Of a stretch of DNA of 64,000 bases, positions 1 to 9,628 are shown one piece after another (the first letter of the stretch is position 1; each line of letters opens with the position of its first letter). The stretch comes from Herbinix luporum. Its GTDB lineage: Bacteria > Bacillota > Clostridia > Lachnospirales > Lachnospiraceae. The position numbers were made by a program, and so were the translations under genes. The notes beneath the pieces are model-generated. The model saw only the letters and a list, made by a program, of their open reading frames with translations. It was not told the origin of the DNA and made no database searches. The stretch lies in contig NZ_LN879430.1 of NCBI RefSeq assembly GCF_900070325.1, positions 1,171,379 through 1,235,378 of the forward strand, written 5' to 3'.

Positions 1-220
1 CTTCTATATTTGGCCCAGACCTCACATTAACTTGTGGTAAAGGAGTATGATATAAATCTCTAGCCTTATCTATAGCTTTTTTTAGCTTGTAGGGCTGTAT
101 TAGAACTTCATTAATAAAAAGAACTGAAAATACTATAAAACCTATGGTAAATAAAATCCTAAGGCTACGAATAATAATTTTTCTTCTTTTTTTCTTTTTA
201 CTAATAGACTCTTCAGACAT
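1..220 (-). CDS. N-terminus of an unidentified membrane-anchored protein (partial)
   Basis: Reading leftward from an ATG at 220, preceded by an AAAGGGG ribosome binding site, the frame is open to the window edge, giving 73 codons of an incomplete protein. The N-terminus is very basic (a KKKKRRK run near residues 8-14), followed by one hydrophobic segment at about residues 15-36, so it is likely a signal-anchored protein with its body outside the cell. The last visible residues contain VNVRSGPN, which resembles the start of a bacterial SH3 domain, but too little is visible to assign a family. It is transcribed divergently from the carboxypeptidase gene at 322. No function is claimed. Confidence 0.6.
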   Translation of the reverse strand, partial: MSEESISKKKKRRKIIIRSLRILFTIGFIVFSVLFINEVLIQPYKLKKAIDKARDLYHTPLPQVNVRSGPNIE

Positions 221-321
221 AACAGTATCCCCTTTTGCTAAAATCTTGGTATATCATAATTATATATCTTAGGAATAAGTAGGTAAAGATACAAATAAAT
301 TGAAATAAAGAATAGGATAGG

Positions 322-1599
322 ATGATTGTTTTGACAAAGATTAAACCTATGCTAAATTTAAGATTTTGTATCTGTTTTATACTTCTGCTTATATCGTCTC
401 TTATCAATTATAATAGTTTATATAACTATTATAAGGATAACTTTAATCAAGAGATTATAAAAGAGGAGAATATTGAAGAAAAATTCAAAAAAGAAAATAT
501 TAAAATTCAAGAAGAACAATCCTACAGTCCATCCCCTAAAATAGAACTTAATTCTTTATCAGCCTTACTTATGGATGGTGAAAATAACCGGGTATTGTAT
601 GAAGTAAATGGATATCAAGAAATGCCCATGGCCAGTACAACAAAGATTATGACTTGTATTATAGCCTTAGAAGCAGGCAATCTTAATGATGTGGTAACAG
701 TATCATCATATGCCGCAGGAATGCCCGATGTACAGTTACATATTAAAGCTGGGGAACAGTATTATCTAAAAGATCTTTTATATCCTCTGATGCTTGAAAG
801 TCATAATGATGTTGCTGTGGCAATTGCTGAGCATATAGGTGGATCCGTTGAAGGATTTGCCACTATGATGAATGATATGGCCAGATCCCTAGGCTGTAAT
901 AATACCAATTTTGTAACTCCCAGTGGCCTAGATGCAGAAGGACATTATACTACTGCCAAAGATCTGGCGGTTATTGCATCTTATGCTATTAAAAACAAGG
1001 ATTTTATTACCATAACTAATACACCTACATATCAATTTAAAGAGCTTAAAAAAGGAAGAACTTTTTCTGTTTCAAATAAAAATAAGTTCCTATATATGAT
1101 GGATGGAGCAATAGGTATAAAAACAGGCTTTACCGGAAAAGCAGGATATTGTTTTGTAGGAGCCCTAAAAAGATCTGACAGAACACTAATTTCAGTAGTT
1201 CTAGCTTGTGGTTGGCCCCCAAGAAAAAATTTGAAATGGGCAGATACAAAGCAGTTAATGACCTATGGAATTGAAAACTTTGAAAAGAAGCAGATTTTTG
1301 AAGAGGTTAATCTAGATCCTGTCTATGTAGAAGATGGTCAAAGGGCTTATATTGGCCTTGATATAAAAGGAGATTTAAATCTCTTATTGGGAAAGAATGA
1401 AAAAGTTTCTATCGAATATGAGCTGCCGAAATCTTTATACGCACCTGTAGAAAAAGGATCCAAGGTGGGAGTGGCAAAATATTATATTGATAAAAAGCTA
1501 TACACAGAAATACCGATTTTTACCACTGAAGAAAGTAAAAAGATTGATTTTAATTTCTGCCTAAAAAAAATAATAAAACTTTGGAGCTTGCAATATTAA
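322..1599 (+). CDS. D-alanyl-D-alanine carboxypeptidase (DacF-like, S11 family)
   Basis: Low-molecular-weight penicillin-binding protein that removes the terminal D-Ala from peptidoglycan stem peptides outside the membrane. All three active-site motifs of the S11 family are present: STTK at residues 105-108 (nucleophile Ser105), SHN at 160-162 and KTG at 267-269. An N-terminal hydrophobic segment (about residues 12-28) acts as signal peptide or anchor. A charged spacer and the transpeptidase-fold domain follow, then a C-terminal beta domain (about 310-400). The ATG at 322 directly abuts AGGATAGG. An in-frame TTG at 331 sits about 9 bases from that site and may be the real start. In spore formers such enzymes act in vegetative wall or cortex maturation; which applies here cannot be told. 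Confidence 0.9.
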   Translation: MIVLTKIKPMLNLRFCICFILLLISSLINYNSLYNYYKDNFNQEIIKEENIEEKFKKENIKIQEEQSYSPSPKIELNSLSALLMDGENNRVLYEVNGYQEMPMASTTKIMTCIIALEAGNLNDVVTVSSYAAGMPDVQLHIKAGEQYYLKDLLYPLMLESHNDVAVAIAEHIGGSVEGFATMMNDMARSLGCNNTNFVTPSGLDAEGHYTTAKDLAVIASYAIKNKDFITITNTPTYQFKELKKGRTFSVSNKNKFLYMMDGAIGIKTGFTGKAGYCFVGALKRSDRTLISVVLACGWPPRKNLKWADTKQLMTYGIENFEKKQIFEEVNLDPVYVEDGQRAYIGLDIKGDLNLLLGKNEKVSIEYELPKSLYAPVEKGSKVGVAKYYIDKKLYTEIPIFTTEESKKIDFNFCLKKIIKLWSLQY

Positions 1600-1746
1600 T
1601 AAATAATATTAATGACAAGCTTGTGATTTGAATCAAGGAAAAATGCATATAATCTATTTATACTGGGATTGTATTTAATATGAATTAGAAAAATACAAAT
1701 ATACACATAATAGTATATATTATTAAAGTGAAAGAAGAGGTGCTAT

Positions 1747-2937
1747 ATGAGAAAGAGGATAACAGATAAGGTTACATGGGTTGGTAAAGTGGATTGGGAA
1801 CTTAAATCCTTTCATGGCCCAGAGTATTCTACTAATAAGGGTTCTTCCTACAATTCATATTTGATTAGGGATGAAAAGACTGTTTTGATTGATACTGTAT
1901 GGTTGCCCTATGATAATGAATTTGTACAAAACTTAGAAAATGAAATTGATTTAAATAAAATTGACTATATTGTTGTTAACCATAGTGAAATCGACCATAG
2001 TGGAGCCCTTCCTGAACTTATGCGAAAGATACCAAATACACCCATATATTGTACGGCAAACGGTGCTAAAATCTTAAAAGGTCACTTTCATCAGGACTGG
2101 AATTTTGTTACTGTTAAAACCGGTGACACCCTAAATATCGGCAGTTCTACTCTTACCTTTGTAGAGGCTCCTATGCTTCATTGGCCGGATTCTATGATGA
2201 CATATATGTCCGGTGAAAATATCTTATTTAGCAATGATGCCTTTGGACAGCATTATGCAACAGAAAGCTTATACAATGATAAAGTTGACAATTGTGAGCT
2301 TTTTGCAGAGGCAATAAAATATTATGCCAATATCTTAACTCCTTTTAGCCGGTTAGTTACAAAGAAGATACAAGAGGTATTAAGCTTTAATCTTCCCCTT
2401 GATATGATATGTACCAGCCACGGTGTAATATGGAAGAATGAACCTGTTCAAATTGTTGAAAAATATCTTGAATGGGCTAATGATTATCAGGAAAACCAGA
2501 TTACCCTTATCTATGATACCATGTGGAATTCTACCAGAATAATGGCTGAATCAATAGCAGAAGGTATTATGAAGGCAGATCCTCAAGTTACTGTTAAAAT
2601 ATATAATTCTTCAAAAGAAGATAAGAATGATATTATTACTGAAATTTTCAAGTCAAAGGCTATCCTTGTAGGCTCACCGACAGTAAATAATGGACTTTTA
2701 AATTCAATTGCAGGACTTTTAGAAATGATTAAGGGTTTAAAGTTTAAGAATAAAAAGGCTGCTGCTTTTGGTAGTTATGGATGGAGCGGAGAAGTAGTAA
2801 AGCAAATTAACCAGAGTTTAAAAGAGGCCGGCTTTGAACTTGTAAATGAAGGAATTAGAAGCTTATGGGTTCCTGATAATAGTGAGATATCTAGTTTGAT
2901 TGATTTTAGTAAATTATTTATAGAACAGATAAAATAA
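1747..2937 (+). CDS. Flavodiiron protein (FprA-type O2/NO reductase)
   Basis: Cytoplasmic flavodiiron enzyme of anaerobes, which reduces O2 to water and/or NO to N2O with electrons from rubredoxin or a similar donor. The metallo-beta-lactamase-like N-terminal domain carries the canonical di-iron ligand set: H79-x-E81-x-D83-H84 in NHSEIDHSG, a His in LHWPDS near residue 147, an Asp in SNDAFG and a His in TSHGVIW. The C-terminal third (about 250-396) is a flavodoxin-like FMN domain starting [11 protein letters not shown]. There is no fused rubredoxin domain. Length (396 aa) is typical of FprA. The gene appears monocistronic, starts after a GAAGAGG site and ends at the bidirectional terminator at 2953. 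It fits an oxygen-sensitive anaerobe. Confidence 0.93.
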   Translation: MRKRITDKVTWVGKVDWELKSFHGPEYSTNKGSSYNSYLIRDEKTVLIDTVWLPYDNEFVQNLENEIDLNKIDYIVVNHSEIDHSGALPELMRKIPNTPIYCTANGAKILKGHFHQDWNFVTVKTGDTLNIGSSTLTFVEAPMLHWPDSMMTYMSGENILFSNDAFGQHYATESLYNDKVDNCELFAEAIKYYANILTPFSRLVTKKIQEVLSFNLPLDMICTSHGVIWKNEPVQIVEKYLEWANDYQENQITLIYDTMWNSTRIMAESIAEGIMKADPQVTVKIYNSSKEDKNDIITEIFKSKAILVGSPTVNNGLLNSIAGLLEMIKGLKFKNKKAAAFGSYGWSGEVVKQINQSLKEAGFELVNEGIRSLWVPDNSEISSLIDFSKLFIEQIK

Positions 2938-2952
2938 GGCAAATTAATAAAT

Positions 2953-2988
2953 AAATAAGGATGACATAAGCAGTCATCCTTATTTTAA
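2953..2988. terminator. Bidirectional intrinsic terminator between the flavodiiron gene and uxaC
   Basis: Perfect 13-bp arms (AAATAAGGATGAC and its complement) around a 7-base loop, with A- and T-rich flanks on both sides. It lies between two convergent genes and can serve both. Confidence 0.85.
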
Positions 2989-3006
2989 TATATATATTTA
3001 ATTTTC

Positions 3007-4416
3007 TTACTTATCAAATCCAAAATAGCTAATGCTATTATTGTAAGATATATCTTCTACAAGCTTTTTAAGAACTCTTAAATCATTAGGGAATCTACCT
3101 GTTTCCACGAAGTTTCCAAATACATCGCAAAGGATTCTTCTGAAATACTCATGTCTGGTATAAGATAAGAAACTTCTCGAATCAGTTAGCATACCTACAA
3201 AATTGCTGATAAGTGTGGTACTGGTTAGGGTTAGGATATGATCTCTCATACCAAGTTCATGGTCATTAAACCACCAAGCTGAACCATGTTGAATCTTTCC
3301 TAGGGCTGAATCATTTTGAAAACATCCCATAACCGTATCAATAGCGGCATTATCAATAGGATTAAGAGAGTATAAAATTGTTTTTGGCAACTGATCTGTA
3401 ATTTCAAGGGAATTAAGAAAATCTGCCAGTTGTGCTGAGGAATTCCTGCTATTATCAATACAATCATAGCCGGTGTTAGGACCTAGCTTGTTAAACATAC
3501 GGGTGTTATTATCTCTCTTACAACCATAATGAAGCTGCATAACCCAGTTTAATCTATGATTTTCTCTACCTAAGAATTGAAGTAAGGCTGTCTTAAACTT
3601 AAGGATTTCTTCTTCGGTAGGAATTTCCCCTGCTAAGCGGCGTTTCATAATTGATTCAATTTCATCATCAGAAGCAGGGTAGTACATAACAAATTCTAAA
3701 CCATGATCAGAAGTTTTACATCCGACACTATTAAAGAATTCCATACGAGCCTTCAAAGCTTCACATAGGGAGGCAAAACTATTAATCTCAATATTGCTGA
3801 CCTTGGAAAGTTTTTCAAGATAAGCAAGATAGCCGGGTTTTTCTAAGTTTACTGCTTCATCAGGACGAAAGGCCGGAAGTACCTTTGTCTCAAAAGATTT
3901 ATCATTAGCAAGCTGTATATGATATTCTAATGAATCAATGGGATCATCAGTAGTACAAAGGAGTGTTACATTGGACTTACGAATTATACCCCTGGCACTT
4001 AAATTAGGATCTTTTAGCTTTTCATTACATAGTTCCCAAACTTCATTGGCTGTTTCTGAGTTAAGGATACCCTCATAATCAAAATATCTTTTAAGTTCCA
4101 GATGGCTCCAATGGTAAATAGGATTGCCTATGGCCAGTTCTAGGGTTTGGGCCCATTTTATAAACTTATCTTTATCCGGAGCATTTCCGGTAATATATTC
4201 TTCACTAACTCCATTAGCACGCATCAAACGCCATTTGTAATGGTCCCCTCCAAGCCAAAGCTGTGTAATATTTTCAAAGCGCACATCTTCAGCTATTTCC
4301 TTAGGGTTAATATGGCAATGATAATCTACAATCGGCATTTTTTCTGCATAATCATGATATAATTTTTTTGCTGTTTCAGTTGATAATAAAAAGTCTTGGT
4401 CCATAAAAGGTCTCAT
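3007..4416 (-). CDS. uxaC: Glucuronate isomerase UxaC
   Basis: Isomerises D-glucuronate to D-fructuronate and D-galacturonate to D-tagaturonate, the first step of hexuronate catabolism in the cytoplasm. The N-terminus (MRPFMDQDFLL, then VDYHCHI near residues 30-36 with metal-binding His residues) and the 469-aa length match the UxaC amidohydrolase-like family. An in-frame ATG lies 21 bases upstream at 4437, but a GGAGG lies between it and the ATG at 4416 at proper spacing, and the family's usual MxPFM start begins at 4416, so that start is chosen. The gene is divergent from kdgK, which acts later in the same pathway. The fructuronate/tagaturonate reductases, dehydratases and KDPG aldolase are not in the window. 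Confidence 0.95.
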   Translation of the reverse strand: MRPFMDQDFLLSTETAKKLYHDYAEKMPIVDYHCHINPKEIAEDVRFENITQLWLGGDHYKWRLMRANGVSEEYITGNAPDKDKFIKWAQTLELAIGNPIYHWSHLELKRYFDYEGILNSETANEVWELCNEKLKDPNLSARGIIRKSNVTLLCTTDDPIDSLEYHIQLANDKSFETKVLPAFRPDEAVNLEKPGYLAYLEKLSKVSNIEINSFASLCEALKARMEFFNSVGCKTSDHGLEFVMYYPASDDEIESIMKRRLAGEIPTEEEILKFKTALLQFLGRENHRLNWVMQLHYGCKRDNNTRMFNKLGPNTGYDCIDNSRNSSAQLADFLNSLEITDQLPKTILYSLNPIDNAAIDTVMGCFQNDSALGKIQHGSAWWFNDHELGMRDHILTLTSTTLISNFVGMLTDSRSFLSYTRHEYFRRILCDVFGNFVETGRFPNDLRVLKKLVEDISYNNSISYFGFDK

Positions 4417-4463
4417 AATGTCCTCCATTCTGTTCATATGTTATTATTTTTGGACTACACTAA

Positions 4464-4493
4464 ATTATATATTCGTCATATAGTAAAAGTCAA
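4464..4493 (-). promoter_or_regulatory. Candidate sigma-A promoter of uxaC
   Basis: On the minus strand, a TTGACT -35 (4493-4488) and a perfect TATAAT -10 (4469-4464) are separated by 18 bases, about 50 bases upstream of the chosen uxaC start. Confidence 0.6.
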
Positions 4494-4583
4494 GCTATCA
4501 AAGATTTATGGGCAATTTTTATCTATTAATGTATTAGATTGCGTAAATAATGTCATATTAATATTAATATTTGATTAGAATAG

Positions 4584-4612
4584 TTGACTTAATATTTTTT
4601 TAGTTTTATACT
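4584..4612 (+). promoter_or_regulatory. Candidate sigma-A promoter of kdgK
   Basis: TTGACT -35 and TATACT -10 with a 17-base spacer, about 40 bases before the kdgK start. It faces away from the uxaC promoter, so a shared uronate-responsive operator in 4494-4583 is possible, but none is evident. Confidence 0.6.
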
Positions 4613-4654
4613 TTAAGTTGCTAAATATGTATAGACAAGATAAGGAGAGATTTT

Positions 4655-5677
4655 ATGGCTAAAGTTATTACTATGGGAGAAATTATGCTTCGTCTTTCAA
4701 CTCCCGGATTTCAGAGATTTATTCAAGCAGACAGTTTTGATGTATGTTATGGAGGCGGAGAAGCAAATGTAGCCGTATCCTTAGCCAATTATGGACATGA
4801 TGCTTATTTCGTAACTAAAGTTCCCAATAATCCTATCGGAGAAAGTGCAATTGCAGCTCTTAGAAAGTTTAATGTCAATTGCGATCATATAGTAAAAGGT
4901 GGAGATAGGCTAGGTATTTATTTTCTAGAAACCGGTGCTTCCATGAGAGCTTCCACCGTAGTTTATGACAGGGCAAATTCAGCAATAGCAGAAGCTGATC
5001 CTTCAGACTTTGATTTTGATAAGATTTTTGAAGGAGCAGATTGGTTCCATTTTACAGGAATAACTCCTGCTATCAGTGATAAAGCAGCTGTATTAACAGA
5101 GGAAGCCTTAAAGGCAGCCAAGAGAAATAATGTTACCGTATCTGTGGATCTTAACTATAGAAAAAAATTATGGTCAACAGAAAAAGCTCAACGTATCATG
5201 ACCAATTTAATGCAATATGTAGATGTATGCATAGGTAATGAAGAAGATGCAGAAAAAGTTCTTGGCTTTAAACCGGGTAATACCGATGTTACCAGCGGAG
5301 ATCTTGAACTTGCCGGTTATCAGGATATATTTAAACAAATGATTAACAAGTTTAATTTCAAATATGTGGTAAGTTCCCTTAGGGAAAGTTATTCTGCTTC
5401 CGACAACGGTTGGTCAGCTTGCATCTATGACGGCAATGAATTCTATCATTCTAAAAAATATAATATTAGAATTGTAGATCGTGTGGGCGGAGGAGATTCT
5501 TTTGCAGCCGGATTAATCTGTGGACTATTAGACGGCAAATCCATGAAGGATGCTTTAGAATATGCAGTTGCAGCCTCAGCCTTAAAACATACCATCCCCG
5601 GAGACTTTAATATGGTAAGCAGGGCAGAAGTAGAAACATTAGTAGGCGGAGATGCTTCCGGAAGAGTTCAAAGATAA
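4655..5677 (+). CDS. kdgK: 2-keto-3-deoxygluconate kinase (PfkB/ribokinase family)
   Basis: Phosphorylates 2-keto-3-deoxygluconate to KDPG with ATP in the cytoplasm, linking hexuronate breakdown to the Entner-Doudoroff aldolase step. It is a PfkB-family sugar kinase: the glycine-rich substrate-side motif YGGGEANVAVSLANYG is at residues 32-47, and the C-terminal signature VGGGDSFAAG contains the catalytic base Asp281. At 340 aa it is typical of the family. Assignment to KDG rather than another sugar rests on family resemblance and on divergent uxaC next door, so substrate is inferred. The start at 4655 follows AAGGAGAG. The stop codon overlaps the first unit of the tandem repeat at 5673. Confidence 0.88.
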   Translation: MAKVITMGEIMLRLSTPGFQRFIQADSFDVCYGGGEANVAVSLANYGHDAYFVTKVPNNPIGESAIAALRKFNVNCDHIVKGGDRLGIYFLETGASMRASTVVYDRANSAIAEADPSDFDFDKIFEGADWFHFTGITPAISDKAAVLTEEALKAAKRNNVTVSVDLNYRKKLWSTEKAQRIMTNLMQYVDVCIGNEEDAEKVLGFKPGNTDVTSGDLELAGYQDIFKQMINKFNFKYVVSSLRESYSASDNGWSACIYDGNEFYHSKKYNIRIVDRVGGGDSFAAGLICGLLDGKSMKDALEYAVAASALKHTIPGDFNMVSRAEVETLVGGDASGRVQR

Positions 5678-5773
5678 ATAACTTATCTTAGATAAATAAC
5701 TTATCTTAGATAAATAACTTATCTTAGATAAATAACTTATCTTAGATAAAATTATCTTAGATAATGTATCTTA
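5673..5773. repeat. Tandem 18-bp palindromic repeat (4 perfect plus 2 degenerate units)
   Basis: The unit GATAAATAACTTATCTTA occurs four times without change at 5673-5744, followed by shortened variants at 5745-5759 and 5760-5773. Across each unit junction TAAGATAA faces TTATCTTA, so every period is also an inverted repeat able to form a hairpin. The array begins inside the last codons of kdgK. No spacers separate the units, so it is not CRISPR. Confidence 0.95.
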
Positions 5774-5816
5774 ATCAATAATATTTTATAATTATTAGTT
5801 TTAACTTATTAATATA

Positions 5817-5859
5817 AATAAGCCAATTATCCTAATTTTAGGTTTATTGGCTTATTTTT
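5817..5859 (+). terminator. Intrinsic terminator downstream of kdgK
   Basis: An 11-bp stem (AATAAGCCAAT and its complement) contains a second nested CCTAA/TTAGG hairpin in its loop and is followed by a T run. With the repeat array and the promoter at 5913 this accounts for the roughly 300-base gap 5678-5978, which holds no gene. Confidence 0.8.
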
Positions 5860-5912
5860 CATAATACAATTTCTATTTATATGTTTAAACCTGAATAATA
5901 TGTAAAAATTAC

Positions 5913-5941
5913 TTGATATTTCGATCTAATACAAGTATGAT
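5913..5941 (+). promoter_or_regulatory. Candidate sigma-A promoter for the gene at 5979
   Basis: TTGATA -35 and TATGAT -10 with a 17-base spacer, about 40 bases upstream of the start codon. It would drive the small membrane protein gene and probably the hydratase behind it. Confidence 0.6.
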
Positions 5942-5978
5942 AATTATTGTTTACATTTAAATTACGGAGGTCTATGAC

Positions 5979-6503
5979 ATGAAAAAAGTGAAAGTAAAAA
6001 AGGATCAGAAAAAAGAACCCATGAATAAAAAAACAAAAATCCTTATATATGCTTTAGCTGGGGTTATAGCACTACTATCAATTATGTTGATTTTACTTGA
6101 GAGCTCATCAGGTTATATAACAGTACATAACAAATCCAGCAGAAAACTAGAATATGTAAAGGCTTACTTTGTTGATATGGAAGGTCAATTTACCGAAACT
6201 ATGCTATTTGAAGATCTTACAGATGGAGATAAGCTTAAATTGGATTTAGAAAAATTAGACTTATCATATCGTGAAGCTAATCTTGAAGTTATATTTAAGT
6301 TCGAAGGATATGATGAACTTTTTGTAGATGCAGGATATTTTAATGATGAATTTAAGGGAAAAATTACAATTAGCTTCACAGATACGGAAGATGAGAAGGT
6401 ACTATTAAAAATAAAAGCTTCCGGAGGAATATTGCCTTCACCAAATATTAGTTGTAATGAAGAGCATATTGTTAATCTAGAAGAAGGATATGTAGAAGAA
6501 TAA
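5979..6503 (+). CDS. Unknown membrane-anchored protein (174 aa)
   Basis: I do not recognise this family. The protein has a short, very basic cytoplasmic tail (residues 1-20), one transmembrane helix (about 21-41) and an extracytoplasmic domain of about 130 residues that is acidic and looks beta-rich. There is no cysteine lipobox and no clear enzymatic motif. A strong GGAGG site precedes the ATG. It has its own candidate promoter and sits 47 bases upstream of the aconitase-family hydratase, likely in the same transcript. That pairing does not yet suggest a role. Confidence 0.8.
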   Translation: MKKVKVKKDQKKEPMNKKTKILIYALAGVIALLSIMLILLESSSGYITVHNKSSRKLEYVKAYFVDMEGQFTETMLFEDLTDGDKLKLDLEKLDLSYREANLEVIFKFEGYDELFVDAGYFNDEFKGKITISFTDTEDEKVLLKIKASGGILPSPNISCNEEHIVNLEEGYVEE

Positions 6504-6550
6504 TGTATGGGATTAATCCCTTATTATAAAGATAGCAAGGAGATAGAAAG

Positions 6551-8842
6551 ATGATTAAACTTTATGATAAAGGTGTATATCTGGTTAATGGAAGAGAAAT
6601 TATCGAAGATACGATGGATGTCCATTTAGCCGTTAAAGAAAAAACCGGTATTGATAATATAAGTAAGGAAGAAGCAAAAAAAGGTACTATGGCCTATAGT
6701 ATATTAAAAAGTCATAATACCTCAGATAATATGGATAATTTAAGGTTAAAATTTGATAAACTTATTTCTCATGATATAACCTATGTTGGAATTCTTCAGA
6801 CTGCAAGAGCCAGCGGACTTGAGAAATTCCCTATTCCATATGTATTAACCAATTGCCATAATAGTCTATGTGCCGTTGGTGGAACAATCAATGAAGATGA
6901 CCATATGTATGGACTGTCTTGTGCCAAGAAGTATGGTGGAATATATGTTCCTGCCCATCAAGCAGTAATTCATCAATATGCCCGTGAAATTATGACTGAA
7001 TGCGGCAGTATGATATTAGGTTCCGACAGCCACACCCGTTACGGTGCCTTAGGAACCATGGCTATGGGAGAGGGTGGACCGGAACTGGTTAAACAGTTAT
7101 TGGAAAGAACCTATGACATTCCTATGCCCGGGGTAATCGCTGTTTATTTAACCGGAAGTCCAAGAAAAGGTGTAGGACCCCAAGATATAGCCTTAGCCAT
7201 AATAAAAGCCGTATTTAAAAACGGTTATGTTAATAATAAGGTTATGGAATTTGTCGGGGACGGAATTAAAAATCTTAGTATGGATTACAGAATAGGCATT
7301 GATGTTATGACAACAGAAACCACCTGTTTATCCTCTATATGGGAAACAGACAATGCTGTTAAAGAATATTATGAGATACATAATAGGCCCTCAGCCTTTA
7401 AATATATTAAGCCAGAAGATATTGCCTACTATGATGGAATGGTATTCGTAGACTTATCACAAATCAAACCCATGATTGCCATGCCTTTCCACCCCAGTAA
7501 TGCATATACCATAGATGAGTTGAATGCTAATCTTTATGATATTTTAGATGAAGTAGAAAAAAATGCCCTAATCAGCTTAGATAATAACAATATACAGTAT
7601 ACCTTAAAGGATAAAATTAAAAACGGAAAATTATATGTTGACCAGGGAACAATTGCAGGTTGTGCAGGGGGAAGCTTTGAAAATATCTGTGATGCGGCAG
7701 ATATACTTGATAATAAGTATATCGGTGCTGATGAATTTTCCTTAAGTGTCTACCCAGCAAGCCAGCCTATCTTTATGGAACTTGTTAAAAATGGTGCTAT
7801 AGCTAAGCTTACAGCAGCTGGAGCTACTATCAGAAGTGCATTTTGCGGACCTTGTTTTGGAGCAGGGGATACTCCTGCCAATAATGGCCTTAGTATACGC
7901 CATACTACCAGAAACTTCCCTAATAGGGAGGGATCAAAAATAACTAATGGTCAAATTGCCTCAGTGGCCTTAATGGATGCCAGATCTATTGCTGCTACAG
8001 CTGCTAACCAAGGATATTTGACATCAGCTGAGGATATTGATGTTAATTTCGGCAAGCCCCATTATTTCTACGACCGTAGAATATATGAAAACAGAGTATT
8101 TGACGGATCAAAAAATCCGGATCCTTCTATAGAAGTAAAACTAGGTCCTAACATAGTAGATTGGCCTAAGATGTCTAAATTAACCAATGACTTGGTTTTA
8201 AAGGTTGTTTCTGTTATCCATGATCCGGTAACTACAACTGATGAATTAATTCCCTCCGGTGAAACATCTTCATATCGTTCAAATCCTCTAGCCTTGGCTG
8301 AATATACCTTGTCCAGAAAGGATCCTGCCTATGTAGGGAGAGCAAAAGAAATTCAAAAAGCTGAAAAAGCCAGAATTGCAGGAGAGGATATATTAGAGGC
8401 TTATCCAAGCTTACTTAAAGTCTATGAGGCTATTGAAAAGAAATTTACCATAGACAGATATAATACCCAAATAGGAAGTACAATTTATGCCGTAAAACCC
8501 GGTGACGGCTCAGCAAGAGAACAGGCTGCCAGTTGTCAAAAAGTACTTGGGGGACTGGCAAATATAGCTAAGGAATATGCTACTAAACGTTATCGTTCCA
8601 ATCTTATAAATTGGGGCATGTTACCCTTTTTATACGATGGTGATCTTCCTTTTGAGAACGGGGACTATATTTTTATCAAAGATATTAAAGAAGCAATAGA
8701 AAATAACAGATCTGAAATTAAGGCTTATGTGGTTAATAAAGATATGAAAGAATTCACCATGCAAATGCCTAAACTTACCGATGACGAGAGAAAAATCATT
8801 TTAAAAGGCTGTCTTATAAATTATTATAAAGATGAGGAATAA
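6551..8842 (+). CDS. Aconitase-family hydratase (YbhJ-like)
   Basis: A large 4Fe-4S dehydratase of the aconitase superfamily. At 763 aa it is close in size and organisation to the poorly characterised YbhJ-type hydratases, not to AcnA or LeuC. The three cluster ligands are visible: Cys371 in [11 protein letters not shown], and Cys432 and Cys435 in [13 protein letters not shown]. The GSDSHTRYG stretch near residues 157-165 is the usual aconitase substrate/cofactor region. A C-terminal swivel domain carries the NWGMLPF motif near residue 690. Substrate is unknown; citrate or isocitrate, or another hydroxy acid, is possible. No other citrate-cycle gene lies nearby. The neighbour upstream is an unknown membrane protein; the unit ends at the terminator at 8868. 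Confidence 0.85.
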   Translation: MIKLYDKGVYLVNGREIIEDTMDVHLAVKEKTGIDNISKEEAKKGTMAYSILKSHNTSDNMDNLRLKFDKLISHDITYVGILQTARASGLEKFPIPYVLTNCHNSLCAVGGTINEDDHMYGLSCAKKYGGIYVPAHQAVIHQYAREIMTECGSMILGSDSHTRYGALGTMAMGEGGPELVKQLLERTYDIPMPGVIAVYLTGSPRKGVGPQDIALAIIKAVFKNGYVNNKVMEFVGDGIKNLSMDYRIGIDVMTTETTCLSSIWETDNAVKEYYEIHNRPSAFKYIKPEDIAYYDGMVFVDLSQIKPMIAMPFHPSNAYTIDELNANLYDILDEVEKNALISLDNNNIQYTLKDKIKNGKLYVDQGTIAGCAGGSFENICDAADILDNKYIGADEFSLSVYPASQPIFMELVKNGAIAKLTAAGATIRSAFCGPCFGAGDTPANNGLSIRHTTRNFPNREGSKITNGQIASVALMDARSIAATAANQGYLTSAEDIDVNFGKPHYFYDRRIYENRVFDGSKNPDPSIEVKLGPNIVDWPKMSKLTNDLVLKVVSVIHDPVTTTDELIPSGETSSYRSNPLALAEYTLSRKDPAYVGRAKEIQKAEKARIAGEDILEAYPSLLKVYEAIEKKFTIDRYNTQIGSTIYAVKPGDGSAREQAASCQKVLGGLANIAKEYATKRYRSNLINWGMLPFLYDGDLPFENGDYIFIKDIKEAIENNRSEIKAYVVNKDMKEFTMQMPKLTDDERKIILKGCLINYYKDEE

Positions 8843-8867
8843 GCCTTGTAGAATAAAACTAATAATT

Positions 8868-8899
8868 AAGAGCTGCTTATCATAAAGCAGCTCTTTAAT
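8868..8899. terminator. Bidirectional terminator between convergent genes
   Basis: Perfect 11-bp stem (AAGAGCTGCTT and complement) with a 6-base loop, placed between the hydratase (+) and the unknown membrane protein gene (-). The T run on the + side is short. Confidence 0.75.
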
Positions 8900-8911
8900 G
8901 ATTTTAAGTAT

Positions 8912-9628
8912 TTAGTTTTTATTTAAAGCTTCAATATAGGCTTTAAGATTTTCATCTTTTTCTATGGCTTTCTTTGTCTTCTTTTTAGTATTAGTAATTA
9001 ACTGGTTAACTTCTTCATCCTTATCTCTTTCATTATAATAGTTTTGAAGGATTTTGCTCATATCAGAATTATATATTTTTAGATTATTGTCTTTATCAGT
9101 AATGAGATAGAACTTGTCCAACTGAGGATAGGGAGTCTCAATATTAATATATTTCATCTCATGATAAGCATATACAATGTATGCACCTTCCTCATAGCTT
9201 TTTATAATATAGCAGGTAATATTAATAATATCATCTAAAAATCGGGTTTCGTTTCGTAAATCTAGTAAGGTCTGTGCATTTTCGGGGTCAGTGTGCATGT
9301 TTTTTAATTGACTATGATCACAATCGGACTTGGCAAAATAATAATTTTGAAAGAAAGACTCAATGTCCGCATTTCCTCCCTTTTCCATTTCATAAACCGG
9401 CAGCGGTGTCGGTGTCGGAGAGATTGTCGGTGTTGCTGTGGGATCCGGCGACGGGGTAGTATCTATATTCATATCGGTAGCCTCTTCTTTATCGCCTTTA
9501 CTGACTAACTTCATTACACCGTCTGCTAAGGAAGCCGGATATGATTCTCCTAAAATGAATGTTAAACAGCCAACTCCTATAAAGCATAATAATATTAAAA
9601 ATACTGAACGTTTTCCATTTCGCCACAT
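8912..9628 (-). CDS. Unknown membrane-anchored protein with Pro/Thr linker (238 aa)
   Basis: Family not identified. One N-terminal transmembrane helix (about residues 9-27) is followed by a charged stretch and a low-complexity Pro/Thr/Ser linker (about 57-77) typical of proteins that hold a domain away from the membrane. The globular extracytoplasmic domain (about 85-205) is predicted alpha/beta and recalls NTF2-like folds, an impression only. The tail (about 205-238) is highly charged and helical. It has no lipobox. An AAGGAG site precedes the ATG. It is transcribed alone, convergent with the hydratase and divergent from folD. Confidence 0.75.
   Translation of the reverse strand: MWRNGKRSVFLILLCFIGVGCLTFILGESYPASLADGVMKLVSKGDKEEATDMNIDTTPSPDPTATPTISPTPTPLPVYEMEKGGNADIESFFQNYYFAKSDCDHSQLKNMHTDPENAQTLLDLRNETRFLDDIINITCYIIKSYEEGAYIVYAYHEMKYINIETPYPQLDKFYLITDKDNNLKIYNSDMSKILQNYYNERDKDEEVNQLITNTKKKTKKAIEKDENLKAYIEALNKN

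Noticed and set aside
5673..5773. Possible CRISPR array
   Set aside because: The 18-bp units are contiguous with no spacers and no cas genes are near.
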